NCBI RefSeq assembly: GCF_905373215.1
Contig: NZ_CAJPRT010000009.1
Location: forward strand, 7,016 to 71,015
Direction of reading: 5' to 3'
From: an uncultured Campylobacter sp.
Lineage (GTDB): Bacteria > Campylobacterota > Campylobacteria > Campylobacterales > Campylobacteraceae
DNA: 64,000 bases
Of this stretch, positions 1 to 9,268 are shown in pieces. Position numbers and translations under genes: made by a program. The notes under the pieces were generated by a model. It was not told where the DNA came from, ran no database searches, and saw nothing but the letters and a program-made list of their open reading frames with translations. Positions within the stretch are counted from its first letter, which is position 1; each line of letters starts with the position of its first letter.

Positions 1-340
1 TCAAAAAGCCTTTGCCGTAAAGCGCCGCGCCCGAGCAAGCCTCGACGCTTGCAGGCTGCACCGAGCGAGTCGCGCCATGCCAGATCGCGTACGCCGTGTA
101 GAGTAAAAAACATGCGCCAAATACTGATATGCAGGCAAAAACGATCGGGATTTTGGCTAGCTGCGATATGCCAAACGCCGATAGCGCCAGATAGAGCATA
201 TCCGCGCTCATGGCACCGAGGCCCAAGCACAGCGCCTTGGTGTAGCTTCGCAGCGCGTAGGACATCATCAGCACGTTTACCGGCCCGATCGGCACGCTAA
301 CGCCCAGCCCCATCAAAACCCCTTGTACGAACGGTTGCAT
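1..340 (-). CDS. LysE/RhtB-family exporter, cut by window edge
   Basis: The reverse strand opens with ATG at 340 and stays open to the left edge, so only the first 113 residues are visible. The N-terminus (MQPFVQGVLMGLGVSVPIGP) carries the glycine- and proline-rich first membrane segment typical of LysE/RhtB amino-acid exporters. Further hydrophobic stretches follow (about residues 38-58 and 62-84). Members of this family export amino acids or related small molecules across the inner membrane. The substrate cannot be told from this fragment. Its upstream region is the long non-coding stretch to the right, which must hold its promoter. Confidence 0.7.
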   Translation of the reverse strand, partial: MQPFVQGVLMGLGVSVPIGPVNVLMMSYALRSYTKALCLGLGAMSADMLYLALSAFGISQLAKIPIVFACISVFGACFLLYTAYAIWHGATRSVQPASVEACSGAALYGKGFL

Positions 341-1541
341 CCCTCTGCTTGTACTCCCCAAACTGCTCTAAAATTTCGGCACGCGGCGCTGCGAAAAAAC
401 CTATGGACGCGGCTTTGCGAATAGATCGATGACGCACAGCTTCGCGAATGGATCAATCCTAAAATTCCGCGCGCCCGTCGATTGGTTTTAAATTTTACGT
501 GATCGCTGCCGTAATGTGCTCTGGCTCTAAAATTTTAATGCAAGCGTCGTAGTGCGCTCGGCTCTGAAATTTTTAACGCGAGCGGTCGCATGCGCCTCGG
601 CTTTTAAATTTTAACGAGCGTTTCACATACACGCTCAGTCGCAAAATTTCAATACGAGCATTATGTGCTTGAAATTTATACGAGCATTCGTGCGGCGGAC
701 CCGCTCACTAGACTTCAAATTTAGCTTTTAAATTTTAACGTACGGATCGCGGTTTAAATTTGCGTTTTAAATTTACGGCTCGAATTTTGCGAGGTAAAAT
801 TTGCCGTTTCGCCTGCGTCGCTAAGTTTTCGAGTTAAATTCCGCAAGTCGAAATTTAAATTTCATCGCTGGTAGCAGAGCCGTCACTCTAGTCGTGAGCT
901 AAATTTAACAAGGCAAAATTTAGATCGGCGGTAAACGGCGGCTCGCGCAAGTCAGTAAGTTTTAGTCGCGTAAATTTTAAGATCGCGGCGATAAAATTTA
1001 ACCCGTCGAAATTTTGCTTTACGAAATTTCGCATATTTGCGCTCATAAACAGCTCATGATCGCAGATAAAATTTTGCTTTGCGAAATTCGCGCCTTAAAA
1101 TTTTATCCGTAAATTTTAAAAATCCGACCGCGGAGGCCGAGATCAACGTTTGTCCGCTTCAATTAGCCGCGTGCCGAATTAACCGTATGTGCGTTTGAAA
1201 TTTAGCCGCACGCCTGCAATTTAGCTACGCCCTCATTTTAAATTTTATCGGCCGCCGCAAAACCTGGCCCGCAAAACAGATGCGCCGCAGAGTAGACCCG
1301 ACCGCAACACTAAATCGCGCCGTAAATTTTATCGTTTCGCAGTGGGACAAATTCCGTGCTGCAAAGTAAGAACCTGCGTGCCGCCGGATCAAATTCGCAT
1401 CGCATAGCAAATTCCGAGCGAATTCCGCGCCGCAGCTTGGTTTGCAGAAATCTTGCGCGCAAAGCTCGCTTTGCAAAACCCCGTGATGCGAGAGCTTTAA
1501 GCAGTCTGCTTTGCAAAATTTCGCGATCGCAATAGCCAAAT
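341..1541. other. 1.2 kb non-coding stretch packed with AAATTT/AAATTC words
   Basis: No convincing gene is present; the open frames here lack start signals and family features. The stretch alternates short GC-rich spacers with the words AAATTT, AAATTC, GAATTT and GAATTC. A hand count finds 19 RAATTY hexamers between 717 and 1140. Two genes point away from or into it: the exporter start at 340 and the end of the small gene at 1542, both on the reverse strand. Confidence 0.6.
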
Positions 1542-1751
1542 TTAAAACGAAAAATCCCCCGTCGCGCCGTGCGACATGCTCTCATAAACCGCTTTGACGT
1601 ATTTGTCGCGTACCGCGCAATCTAGCAGCTTCTCGCACTCCAGGCAGCTGGTGAGATTGTGCTCTGCCTGGCACGCTTGCAGCGCGGCTAAGCTTTTATC
1701 TAAAATTTCGTCATAAACGTCGCGCGGCGCGCTGCTCTCGGTATCAGCCAT
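1542..1751 (-). CDS. small conserved hypothetical protein (Cj0839c-like position)
   Basis: This 69-residue acidic protein has four cysteines in its middle (C-x9-C-x2-C-x5-C, within ACQAEHNLTSCLECEKLLDC), which could bind a metal or form disulfides. Its start ATG at 1751 shares one base with the fbp stop codon, so it is probably translationally coupled to fbp. A small ORF in the same place next to fbp and mobB occurs in C. jejuni as I recall it. That supports a real gene. No function can be assigned. Confidence 0.65.
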   Translation of the reverse strand: MADTESSAPRDVYDEILDKSLAALQACQAEHNLTSCLECEKLLDCAVRDKYVKAVYESMSHGATGDFSF

Positions 1752-2599
1752 CAGTTTTTCTCGCCGTAAATTTCATGCATCTTCGCGATCTCATACTTCG
1801 AGCCGAAAAAGCAAGGGCTGCTTTGGTGGATTTTCTCGATTTTAAGCTGTAAAAGCGAGCCGTTCGCGCCGTCGCTGGTGGCGCCTCCTGCGCGCTCGAA
1901 GATGAACGCAAACGGCAGAACCTCGAAGGTTACGCGAAGCTTGCCGTGCGGATGATCGCTAGTAGCGGGGTAGCTGAAAAGTCCGCCGCCTTTTAATAAA
2001 ATTTGATGCAGATCACTTACCATCGCGCCGCTGTATCGCAGGCGGTAGCCCTCATCAAACAGCGTGCGCACGAGCTTTCGGTGCGGTTCGCTCCAGCCCT
2101 TTTGCGTCGCGCCCGTGGCGTTTAGCTTGCCTTTTTCGTTCAGTCGCAGATCTTTTACGAAGCTAAATTTACCCTCGCGATTTAGGCGGTAGAGCTTCGG
2201 TGCATCCTCGCAAACGACCATCTCAAGGCGCGGCCCGTAGATGCAATAGATCGCCGCTTTTAAGTTTGCGGGCGAAATTTCATCCTCGTAGATGCCGAAA
2301 ATCGAGCCCACGGCAAAATTTACGTCCACCAAGCTCGAGCCGTCGAGCGGATCGTAGGCGATGATTAGGCGCGCGTCCTTTCGAAGCTCTAGCGCCTCCT
2401 CTTTCTCCTCGCTGATTAGTGCACGCACGAGCGGATTTTTGCGAAATTCTGCCTCGATTATGGCGTCGCTTTTTACGTCGAGTTTGAGCTGTGTATCGCC
2501 CGTACTGTTGTGATGATCGGTGTAGCCGAAGTCCGCGTATTTCAGCTCCTCGGCGATTTGTAGCGCGATATTTTGGATTGATTTTATGATCTCTTGCAT
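1751..2599 (-). CDS. fbp: fructose-1,6-bisphosphatase class I
   Basis: This gluconeogenic enzyme hydrolyses fructose 1,6-bisphosphate to fructose 6-phosphate in the cytoplasm. Motifs seen in the 282-residue product are the metal site YDPLDGSS (about residues 101-108), the acidic pair EEKEE just before it, and the sugar-phosphate region YRLRYSGAMVSDLHQIL (about 186-202). It is somewhat shorter than the E. coli enzyme, which is normal for Campylobacter. It starts with ATG nine bases after mobB stops and is followed without a gap by the small gene at 1751, giving a three-gene reverse-strand operon. Campylobacters lack phosphofructokinase and rely on gluconeogenesis, so the gene is expected. Confidence 0.95.
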   Translation of the reverse strand: MQEIIKSIQNIALQIAEELKYADFGYTDHHNSTGDTQLKLDVKSDAIIEAEFRKNPLVRALISEEKEEALELRKDARLIIAYDPLDGSSLVDVNFAVGSIFGIYEDEISPANLKAAIYCIYGPRLEMVVCEDAPKLYRLNREGKFSFVKDLRLNEKGKLNATGATQKGWSEPHRKLVRTLFDEGYRLRYSGAMVSDLHQILLKGGGLFSYPATSDHPHGKLRVTFEVLPFAFIFERAGGATSDGANGSLLQLKIEKIHQSSPCFFGSKYEIAKMHEIYGEKN

Positions 2600-2608
2600 T
2601 TTATTCCT

Positions 2609-3097
2609 TTACATTTTTTTGGCGTTTTTTAAGATCCATTCGCTAATGCCCGCAGCGTCGTTGATGTCGAAATTTACCAGGCAAAACTTATCCATCTGCT
2701 CGCCGCTTAAATTTGAAGCGATCGCGTCCGAAAATGGCAGATACGCCGGATCGATCTTGTCTCGAAACAGGCTTATGCGCGGCAGCGGCAGCGTCTTTAG
2801 CCCCTCTACGAGCAAGATATCAAACTCGCCTAGCATCCGCACGACCTCGTCAATTTGCATACAGCGCTGCGAAAAATAGCTCGTTCGCGTCGGGCTCATC
2901 ACGACGGTTTCGGCGCCGAGCTCGCTAAATTTGGCGCTGTCCTTGCCCTCTACGTCAAAGCGCGCTTTATCGCCAGGATCGTGCTTTACGATCGCGATCC
3001 GCAGCCCGCTAGCGATAAAAATTTTAGCGATCTTGCAAATTAGCGTCGTTTTGCCGCTGTTGGAAGGGCCTGAAAATGCGATAACAAGTCTTTTCAT
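2609..3097 (-). CDS. mobB: molybdopterin-guanine dinucleotide biosynthesis protein B
   Basis: MobB is a small P-loop GTPase that assists MobA in attaching GMP to molybdopterin for molybdoenzymes such as formate dehydrogenase and nitrate or TMAO reductases. The 162-residue protein has the Walker A loop GPSNSGKTT at residues 10-18. The MobB-type segment VKHDPGD follows at about residue 38, and the DILLVEGLK strand (Walker B-like) at about 114. It is the first gene of the mobB-fbp operon and is divergent from the lipoprotein gene at 3198. The 100-bp gap between them must hold both promoters. Confidence 0.93.
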   Translation of the reverse strand: MKRLVIAFSGPSNSGKTTLICKIAKIFIASGLRIAIVKHDPGDKARFDVEGKDSAKFSELGAETVVMSPTRTSYFSQRCMQIDEVVRMLGEFDILLVEGLKTLPLPRISLFRDKIDPAYLPFSDAIASNLSGEQMDKFCLVNFDINDAAGISEWILKNAKKM

Positions 3098-3197
3098 TTT
3101 TAAAATCCGGCTTTTTAGGATGAGCAGATTGTAGCGAATTTAGCCTTTTAAAAAGCAAAATTCGTTAAAATGCACCTAAAATTTCAAAGGAAAATCG

Positions 3198-3719
3198 ATG
3201 AAGAAATTTGATTTTAGCGGCGCGCTAAACGGCCTGCTAAAGGGCGCGCTCCTAGCCGCGCTAGCGCTATTTTTAAACTCCTGCTCCGCAAACGATCCCC
3301 GTCACGATCCGCTTAAAAACGAGTTTTTGGCCTACACGCAAAAATTTGAATCGGTGCGCGCGGGCGATCGCTATTTGGGGGTGGCGACCTATCTAAATCC
3401 CGTCGCGCCCGAGCTTAGAAACGCCGCGGAGGACGAAGTGTTTTTGCTCACCTCCTATCCTAAAGAGATCCAGATCCTCGCGGTGCAGATCAACGGCGCA
3501 AACGCAAACGTAGTGCCGCTAAGCGACGGCGATCCGCTTTTGCAAAAGGAGCTTTTTAAGATCGCGTGGGCGAGCCGCTACAAGATCACCGCGCCTAAGA
3601 GCGATAAGGACGAGCTGGTGCTTAGCTACCGCACCTCAAATGGTCTGGATGCCACGATGAAATTTCGTAAAATTTCAAAGTCGCTGTATTGGCAGCCGCA
3701 GATCGATCTGAAAGATTAA
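3198..3719 (+). CDS. putative lipoprotein, conserved in Campylobacter
   Basis: The N-terminus is a lipoprotein signal: two lysines, a hydrophobic run (about residues 14-26) and the lipobox LNSC with the acylated cysteine at residue 29. The mature part is about 145 residues, charged, and has no motif I recognise. AAAGGAAAA precedes the ATG. A lipoprotein gene lies at the same place next to mobB in C. jejuni as I recall it (Cj0842). The next gene begins 10 bases downstream with its own Shine-Dalgarno sequence, so the two are probably cotranscribed. Envelope location is a firm inference; the function is unknown. Confidence 0.75.
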   Translation: MKKFDFSGALNGLLKGALLAALALFLNSCSANDPRHDPLKNEFLAYTQKFESVRAGDRYLGVATYLNPVAPELRNAAEDEVFLLTSYPKEIQILAVQINGANANVVPLSDGDPLLQKELFKIAWASRYKITAPKSDKDELVLSYRTSNGLDATMKFRKISKSLYWQPQIDLKD

Positions 3720-3729
3720 AGGAGAGAGG

Positions 3730-4686
3730 GTGGGCTACGACATAAGCTATCACGCGATCGGCAAAGATGAAATTTCGCAGTGGTATTTTAAGCCGCTAAA
3801 GCTCGCGCAGAAGGGAGATTTTGAGGCTATCGCTAAAATCGCGCGCGAAGCGGGGATGGATGAATTTTATGTAGAAAAATACGCGGATGGCTTCCGCTCG
3901 GCGCTGCAGTACGGCACGCAGGGGATTTTTAATAAAACGCACGGATTTCACCTTGCCGTGGCGCAGGGCTATTTTAGAGAGTATTTTTACACGCGCGGCA
4001 CGGCGTTTAGTTTTTTAGCGGAGCAAAGCTCTAAATTTAAAACCTATATAAGCGATTGGCGCGAGGTTTTGCCGGCGGAATTTCTAGCGGAATTTAGCGG
4101 CGAAATTCACAACGAGATCGTCGAAAACTATTGCTGCGGCGCGTATCTTGGCGCCGATAACGTGCAGAAACTGCTGCGCGATTATGAGGCGGGCGGCGAA
4201 ATCAAATCTGCCGTAGATGAGTTTTATGCGCAGAATTTGCCCGTGTTTTTAAAGGCGCTAAATTTGGCGCGCGAGCTTGAAGTGGGACTACTTGAGGCTA
4301 CCGAGGTGGTTGAGCCCAATCCGATTGATCTTAATAGGTCCGAGTCGTTTTCAAATCTTTTTAATTGCGATACTCAGGGCGCGCTGATATACGCGGAAAT
4401 CGCCGCGCAGCAGATCGGCGAGGCGATAGAGCGAGATAAGGCAGGCGGAGGCGGTACGACGGGCGGAGAGAATTCTGCCTTGCGCGGCGTCGATGTAACG
4501 GGCGGCGGCAGTGTGATGGAAGCGGATGGCGGCGCAATGAAGGTAAGCAGTGGGAATTCCGTCCCGTACAGCGGCGATACGATAGAAGGCGGCAGCGAAA
4601 ATTCCGCCGCAGAAGATCATGAAGACGCAGCCTCCGCAGGCGGCGAAAAGTCGCTTTTCGGCAAGATCAAAGGGCTTTTTAAATAG
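3730..4686 (+). CDS. hypothetical protein with low-complexity tail
   Basis: The gene starts with GTG at 3730, five bases after the sequence AAAGGAGAG. Residues 1 to about 235 look like a compact, mostly helical soluble domain with a Cys-Cys pair (NYCCGAY). Residues about 240-305 are a Gly/Ser/Asp/Ala-rich low-complexity stretch. The last 12 residues (KSLFGKIKGLFK) form a short basic amphipathic helix that could touch the membrane. I recognise no family. It follows the lipoprotein gene closely, so the two may act together. The tail is partly built from the same GC-rich/AATTCC words seen elsewhere in this window. Confidence 0.6.
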   Translation: MGYDISYHAIGKDEISQWYFKPLKLAQKGDFEAIAKIAREAGMDEFYVEKYADGFRSALQYGTQGIFNKTHGFHLAVAQGYFREYFYTRGTAFSFLAEQSSKFKTYISDWREVLPAEFLAEFSGEIHNEIVENYCCGAYLGADNVQKLLRDYEAGGEIKSAVDEFYAQNLPVFLKALNLARELEVGLLEATEVVEPNPIDLNRSESFSNLFNCDTQGALIYAEIAAQQIGEAIERDKAGGGGTTGGENSALRGVDVTGGGSVMEADGGAMKVSSGNSVPYSGDTIEGGSENSAAEDHEDAASAGGEKSLFGKIKGLFK

Positions 4687-4962
4687 CAATTTGATCGCTA
4701 AATTTTATTCCGCAGAAGCTCGCGCGGAGTTAAGGTCGTAAAATTAAATCATCTTGCGCTCGCGAGCTCTGCGCTGCGCGGTTAAATTTAGCTAAAACGG
4801 CGCAGTCGGCAAGCGCAAATTTAAAATTTGAAACTTGCCGAAATTTTAAAACGGTGGCTTGCATATCCGAAGTTACGAAATTTTAAAGCATCGCAAATAG
4901 GTCGCAAAAGAGGCTAAATTTAAACCCGTCGCGGCCTTTGCGGCGGATAAGCTGTAGATAGT

Positions 4963-7293
4963 TTATCTGTTTAAATTTTTGATCTTTTGTTGATCCAGCG
5001 GCAGTATTGATCGAATTTTTATTATGACCGTATCGTCTTTATGGGCGTCTCCGCCTATTAAAACGCCTCCGTCATCCGTGCTTACGGCGCTTTTGAGCCA
5101 AAAGTCTTGCAGTTTCGCTTTGTTTTCGCTCAATATATTGCCGTCCAAATCGAGCTCTAAAAATATCGTCTGATCCTCCGAGGCGTCGTTTGCGCCGATC
5201 AAAAGTAGTCCGTCTTTGTAGTTTGCTAATTTATAGGTTGCGTTTAACGTGTCGGACAGATCGCAGACGCCGCGATCTCTTCCGCAAATTTGCTTTCTCC
5301 AAATTTCATTGCCTAAGGCGTCAAATTTTGCGATATTTGCGCCGAATTTTGCCAGTAGAAATATCGATCCGTCCTTTGCTTTTAGCAGCTGCGCTTTCTG
5401 ATCGATTACAAGCTCGTCCGAGGCGCCGCCATCCTTCGTGCGGGCGAAATTTACGCTCTTATGCCAAAGCTCGTCGCCCTTAGCGTTAAATTTTAAAAAT
5501 CCGTCTTTTTCGATGATGAGCAGGATCTCACTTTCGGATATTTTGGCTATCCTTGCCATGGTGCCGTCAAACGGCCTTTTGCTCTTTGCGATATTTAGCT
5601 TTTTCTTCCATAGCAGTTTTTCTCTCTCGTAAAAGCGCAGATCGTCGTTTTCATCTATCGCGGCAAATTTATCGCCGAAGCTCGCTACTTCTTTAAATTT
5701 AAGCGGAAATTTGTAGATTATCTTTTTCGTTTTGGCATCTAAAATTTGATTATCCAAAAGCGCGTATGAATCCATCGCCGCTACCGGCATATTGGCTGCG
5801 GATACCACATTTAATTTTTTGCGCCAAAGTTCCGCTCCCTGCTCGCTTAACGCAACTAGCGAGACTCGGTATTCGTCGTTTGCGCTTGCAAGGAGTAGAT
5901 ATCCTTGCGGAGATTTTATTATGTTATCGACGGTTCGAAAGCCGTTTTTAGCGTAAGGAAGATCCCAGATCGCGCCTTTTTCTTCAAAGCCTTTTTAGGC
6001 TAAAATTTCATTTTGCATCTGCACAGATTGAGCGGATCTCTCGGCGGAGTTTAACGAGGCGAGATCAAGCCCGCTTATGAACGCTCCGTTTCTCGTAAAA
6101 TAGGAAAAAAATAGATATTCGCCGCGAGATTCGACGCTTACGCCTTTAAGCTCTGCGGAAAGAGATATCTTTTTATCAGAGCGGGGTCGAGTTTGTTGCT
6201 AAAATCGATCAGATCCACGCTTGGAAATTCCCCTTTTTCGGATATTTTTTTGCCTAAGTAAGCTAAATTTAGATCCTCTATGACTTTAAAATTATTTAAA
6301 TGCGCGCCGCTGTAATACGCGCTTGATTGGGCCGTGTTATTTTCGCCTAAATCATACAGCCCAAATTCGCTCCAATTTGATGAAAATACTCGCTTGCCGT
6401 CTTTGGATAGCGCCATTTTATCGATTTCTAAATACGGATGAGCGATATAGCGGATCTGCTTTAAGATATTAGAGCTTTGCGCGGCATTTGCGCGGTATTT
6501 ATCCATATCCGATATGTCTAAAATATAAAACCCCGTCCAGCTTGCCAGCAAAAGCTCATTCTCAGAGAGTAGTTTCAGATCGCCGAGTTCCTTTATTTCG
6601 GACAACCTATGCGGCGCGCAAGCGTAATCGTATTCCCGCTTAGTGACTTTGGAAGGGGCGATAAAATAAGCAAACTGCGTAAATTTATCATCTTTTACGT
6701 CATAGGCGGTAAGGGTGCTGAAAAAATCCTTCGCAAAGAGGGTGCGTCCGTCGCTGGAAAGCTCTATTTTATTTACAAATCGCGCTTCAAGCCGAGCTGA
6801 AATTTTAATATCCCTTCGGTCGCTAAGATCCAGCTTATAAATTCCGAAATTCGGATCGGCGACGAATAGACTTACTGTCTTTGCTCTGCGTGATATCTAT
6901 GTAGGCGGGATCAAACTCATGCTGCGGAAAAGGAAATATGCCTGCAAGCCTTAGAGTGCGCGGCTCGGTAACATCGATCAGGACGATGCCGCCCTTGTCG
7001 TCGCCCAAGCCGAAGAGCGTATTTTGATCCTCAGAAAGGCGCAGCTCGTAAATTTCAAACGGAAGCTTAAGCGCGTTTTTTGCAAGCTCCCTTTCCTCTA
7101 AATTTACCTCTTGCAGCGCGCCGCCCTGTTTTTTAGCGGCGGCAAGATCGCTTTTAAGGATTAAAATTTCATCCTCCTTAAGCGATTTCGCGGTATCTTT
7201 GGTAGGCGAAAAATTTTGAGTCGCCGCGCAAATTTCGCAGATAAAAGCCGAAGCGGCTAAAATTTTAACTATAAAATTTCGCTTTGCTTTCAT
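4963..7293 (-). pseudogene. decayed beta-propeller / LVIVD-like secreted protein, two frameshifts and one stop
   Basis: Read on the reverse strand, one protein of about 775 residues can be rebuilt. It starts at ATG 7293 (after GAGGCGGCGAA) with a signal peptide (MKAKRNFIVKILAASAFICE). An LVIVD/WD-like part follows (GIVLIDVTEPRTLRLAG), then a PQQ-like part with repeated Asp-Gly strands (KDGLLLIGAN, DDGGVLIGGD). The frame is broken near 6870, where one extra base in AGTCTATTCG separates SKDSKS from FVADPNF. It breaks again near 6173, where a run of five A seems to have lost one A. A TAA stop stands in frame at 5995-5997 between EILA and KGFEEKGAIWD. Coding continues cleanly after each lesion. 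A sequencing error could explain the homopolymer lesion, but hardly all three. Confidence 0.75.
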
Positions 7294-7310
7294 TTCGCCG
7301 CCTCGCAAAT

Positions 7311-8975
7311 TTATCTAAAATCGTCGCTTCTGCTCGGTATCAGCAGATCTTGCAGCTCCTGTTGTACTGAGATTTTCGCGCGCGGATCGAGGATTTGCGA
7401 GTAGATGATGAAGTTTGCGAGCACCTTTTTACCGTAGTCCCTACTCTCGGCATACGGCACGAGCTCCATGCTAAGCCACGGCTCAAATTTGCCCTTATTA
7501 AACATATCGCCGCGCTGAAGCATCTTTTTGACGAGCCCGAGCCCGCCGTTGTAAGCGTATGCGATGAAAACCGGACTATAAATTTTGCGCTCCAACCAGT
7601 CGATATGGATGTTGGCGAAGCGGTAAGCGACCTCCGGGCGGAACATATCGTCTTGATCGAAGCCGTCGATTTTGAGTTGCTTTTTGCCGATCTCGTTAGC
7701 CAAAAACGGCATAAATTGCATCATCCCAAGCGCATACGACGTAGATACCGATGCGGGTACGAAGCGGCTCTCTTGGCGTGCGAGCGCCAAAATTAGCGCC
7801 TTGCGGCGGTTGTCGCCGTCGCCGATATATTCCATAAACGGCGTCGGATAGAAGTTATCCTTGCCGCCGCTTGCTTTATTCATAATGTATGAGTACTCGC
7901 CGATGCTTTGCTTAGTATCGAATTTTTTGGCAAATTCCAAAAGCTGCTCGCGCGACATCCGATCAGCGCTATTTTTCGTGCGAACCCAAGCGAAAGGATC
8001 GGTGATATCGTAGCCTTCGATGGAATTTTTAGCAGGATTTGGGATGATTATGTTTAAATTCCTATCCCCTAAGACCTCCTTGGCATAAAGCGCATAGAGG
8101 CTGTAATAATCGCTGCTAGCAAGCTGACGCAAGACATTTTGATCTCCATTTAGCAGGTAGATCCAAAATTTCGCATTGTGCACGTCGTGAGGTTTCTCAA
8201 AGCTCGCAGCCGCGCGGCTAAAAAATGCAAGTGCAGCCCCTTCATCGCCATGCATGACGGCATTTACGCCTAGCATAAACGCTATGTCCTTTTCTACGGC
8301 CGACGGATCGACGCCCGTAAGCGAGCGGCGCAAGTGCGGGTATTTGCGGTTGATTAGCGCGTCGTTGAGAACCGCTTTGAAGCCTTTTTGCGAAGCCAGT
8401 TCGCTTACGAAGGCTGCGTCGGCGTCGATATCGATCAGAGCGTCCTTGCCCGCGCCTTTTAAGTAGTCGTAATATAAAAAGTAGTTTTGCGCGTTGCGGC
8501 TCTGCATAAAATACTCGCTCGGATTTTTGTCGTTAAATCCGCGCAGTAAATTTACGGCGTTTCTACTTGCTGCGTCTTGGTGCTTTTCAAGCTGCGAAGC
8601 GAGCGTCTCGCGCACCGACGGGCTTAGCTTGGCGATAAAATTTGGATAGGAGCGCGCCTTTTTGCAGGTTAAATTTGCATCTAAAATATTGGCGGAGGTA
8701 ACGCCTGCGCAGCGATCCGGACGCTTAGGAGGGCGAATGGCGCCAAAAATTCTATCTAGCTTCTCTTTTAGCTTGCCCTTGTAGCGAAAGATGCTCTGTT
8801 TTAAAGCTCTAATCTCCGCTTTGTTGTATTTCGTCTCATCTATTAGGCGATAGATGTAATAGTCCTTGGCTAGGGATTTGGGCTCGTCTTTGATCTGTTC
8901 GTAGCTTAAAATTTTACCGCTACTTACGGCGCACAGCAAAGTTAAAATAAGGCAAAATTTACAGATGGCTCTCAA
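7311..8975 (-). CDS. slt: soluble lytic murein transglycosylase
   Basis: This periplasmic enzyme cleaves peptidoglycan glycan strands to form 1,6-anhydromuropeptides. The 554-residue protein has a signal peptide (residues 1-20), a long helical superhelix domain and a C-terminal SLT domain. The catalytic glutamate lies in LARQESRF (about residues 396-403), followed by GMMQFMPF (about 415-422) and AYNGGLG (about 472-478). Its ATG overlaps the yggT stop by four bases, and it ends 18 bases before the decayed gene start at 7293. This gives a gltX-yggT-slt-(pseudogene) reverse-strand operon. The same order slt-yggT-gltX occurs in C. jejuni as I recall it. Confidence 0.92.
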   Translation of the reverse strand: MRAICKFCLILTLLCAVSSGKILSYEQIKDEPKSLAKDYYIYRLIDETKYNKAEIRALKQSIFRYKGKLKEKLDRIFGAIRPPKRPDRCAGVTSANILDANLTCKKARSYPNFIAKLSPSVRETLASQLEKHQDAASRNAVNLLRGFNDKNPSEYFMQSRNAQNYFLYYDYLKGAGKDALIDIDADAAFVSELASQKGFKAVLNDALINRKYPHLRRSLTGVDPSAVEKDIAFMLGVNAVMHGDEGAALAFFSRAAASFEKPHDVHNAKFWIYLLNGDQNVLRQLASSDYYSLYALYAKEVLGDRNLNIIIPNPAKNSIEGYDITDPFAWVRTKNSADRMSREQLLEFAKKFDTKQSIGEYSYIMNKASGGKDNFYPTPFMEYIGDGDNRRKALILALARQESRFVPASVSTSYALGMMQFMPFLANEIGKKQLKIDGFDQDDMFRPEVAYRFANIHIDWLERKIYSPVFIAYAYNGGLGLVKKMLQRGDMFNKGKFEPWLSMELVPYAESRDYGKKVLANFIIYSQILDPRAKISVQQELQDLLIPSRSDDFR

Positions 8976-9268
8976 AGAACGCTCCTATTTAGAATATAAA
9001 TTATCATATTATCAAAAAACATTAAAACAAATAAAATCACTAACGGCGAAAGATCAAAGCCGCCGAAAGTCGTAGGCAGATAGCGACGCACCAACGCAAA
9101 CGCAGGCTCAGTAAGCGCAGAGATCACGCGGATGATTTTATAAAATTTACCGAACGGATTTGGGCGGATGAAACTTAAAACGCAGGCGACGAAAATGAGC
9201 ATCATATAAGCTTGAATCACGTAGTGAATACTCACTAAAATGCCGTAAAATACGCTATTTAGTAGCAT
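8972..9268 (-). CDS. yggT: YggT family integral membrane protein
   Basis: This 98-residue protein has two or three membrane segments. It shows the YggT pattern of an N-terminal hydrophobic helix, FIRPNPFGKFYKIIRVISALTEP-type linker and a second hydrophobic helix near the C-terminus. The family sits in the inner membrane and has been linked to osmotic protection and cell division, but its exact role is unclear. It overlaps the gltX stop by 14 bases and the slt start by four, so all three genes are almost certainly cotranscribed and coupled. Confidence 0.85.
   Translation of the reverse strand: MLLNSVFYGILVSIHYVIQAYMMLIFVACVLSFIRPNPFGKFYKIIRVISALTEPAFALVRRYLPTTFGGFDLSPLVILFVLMFFDNMIIYILNRSVL

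Noticed and set aside
1225..1585. Two reverse-strand open frames of 91-104 codons left of the small fbp-linked gene
   Set aside because: Cys/Arg/Ala-rich shadow composition, no start signals; they overlap the real gene end or run through filler.
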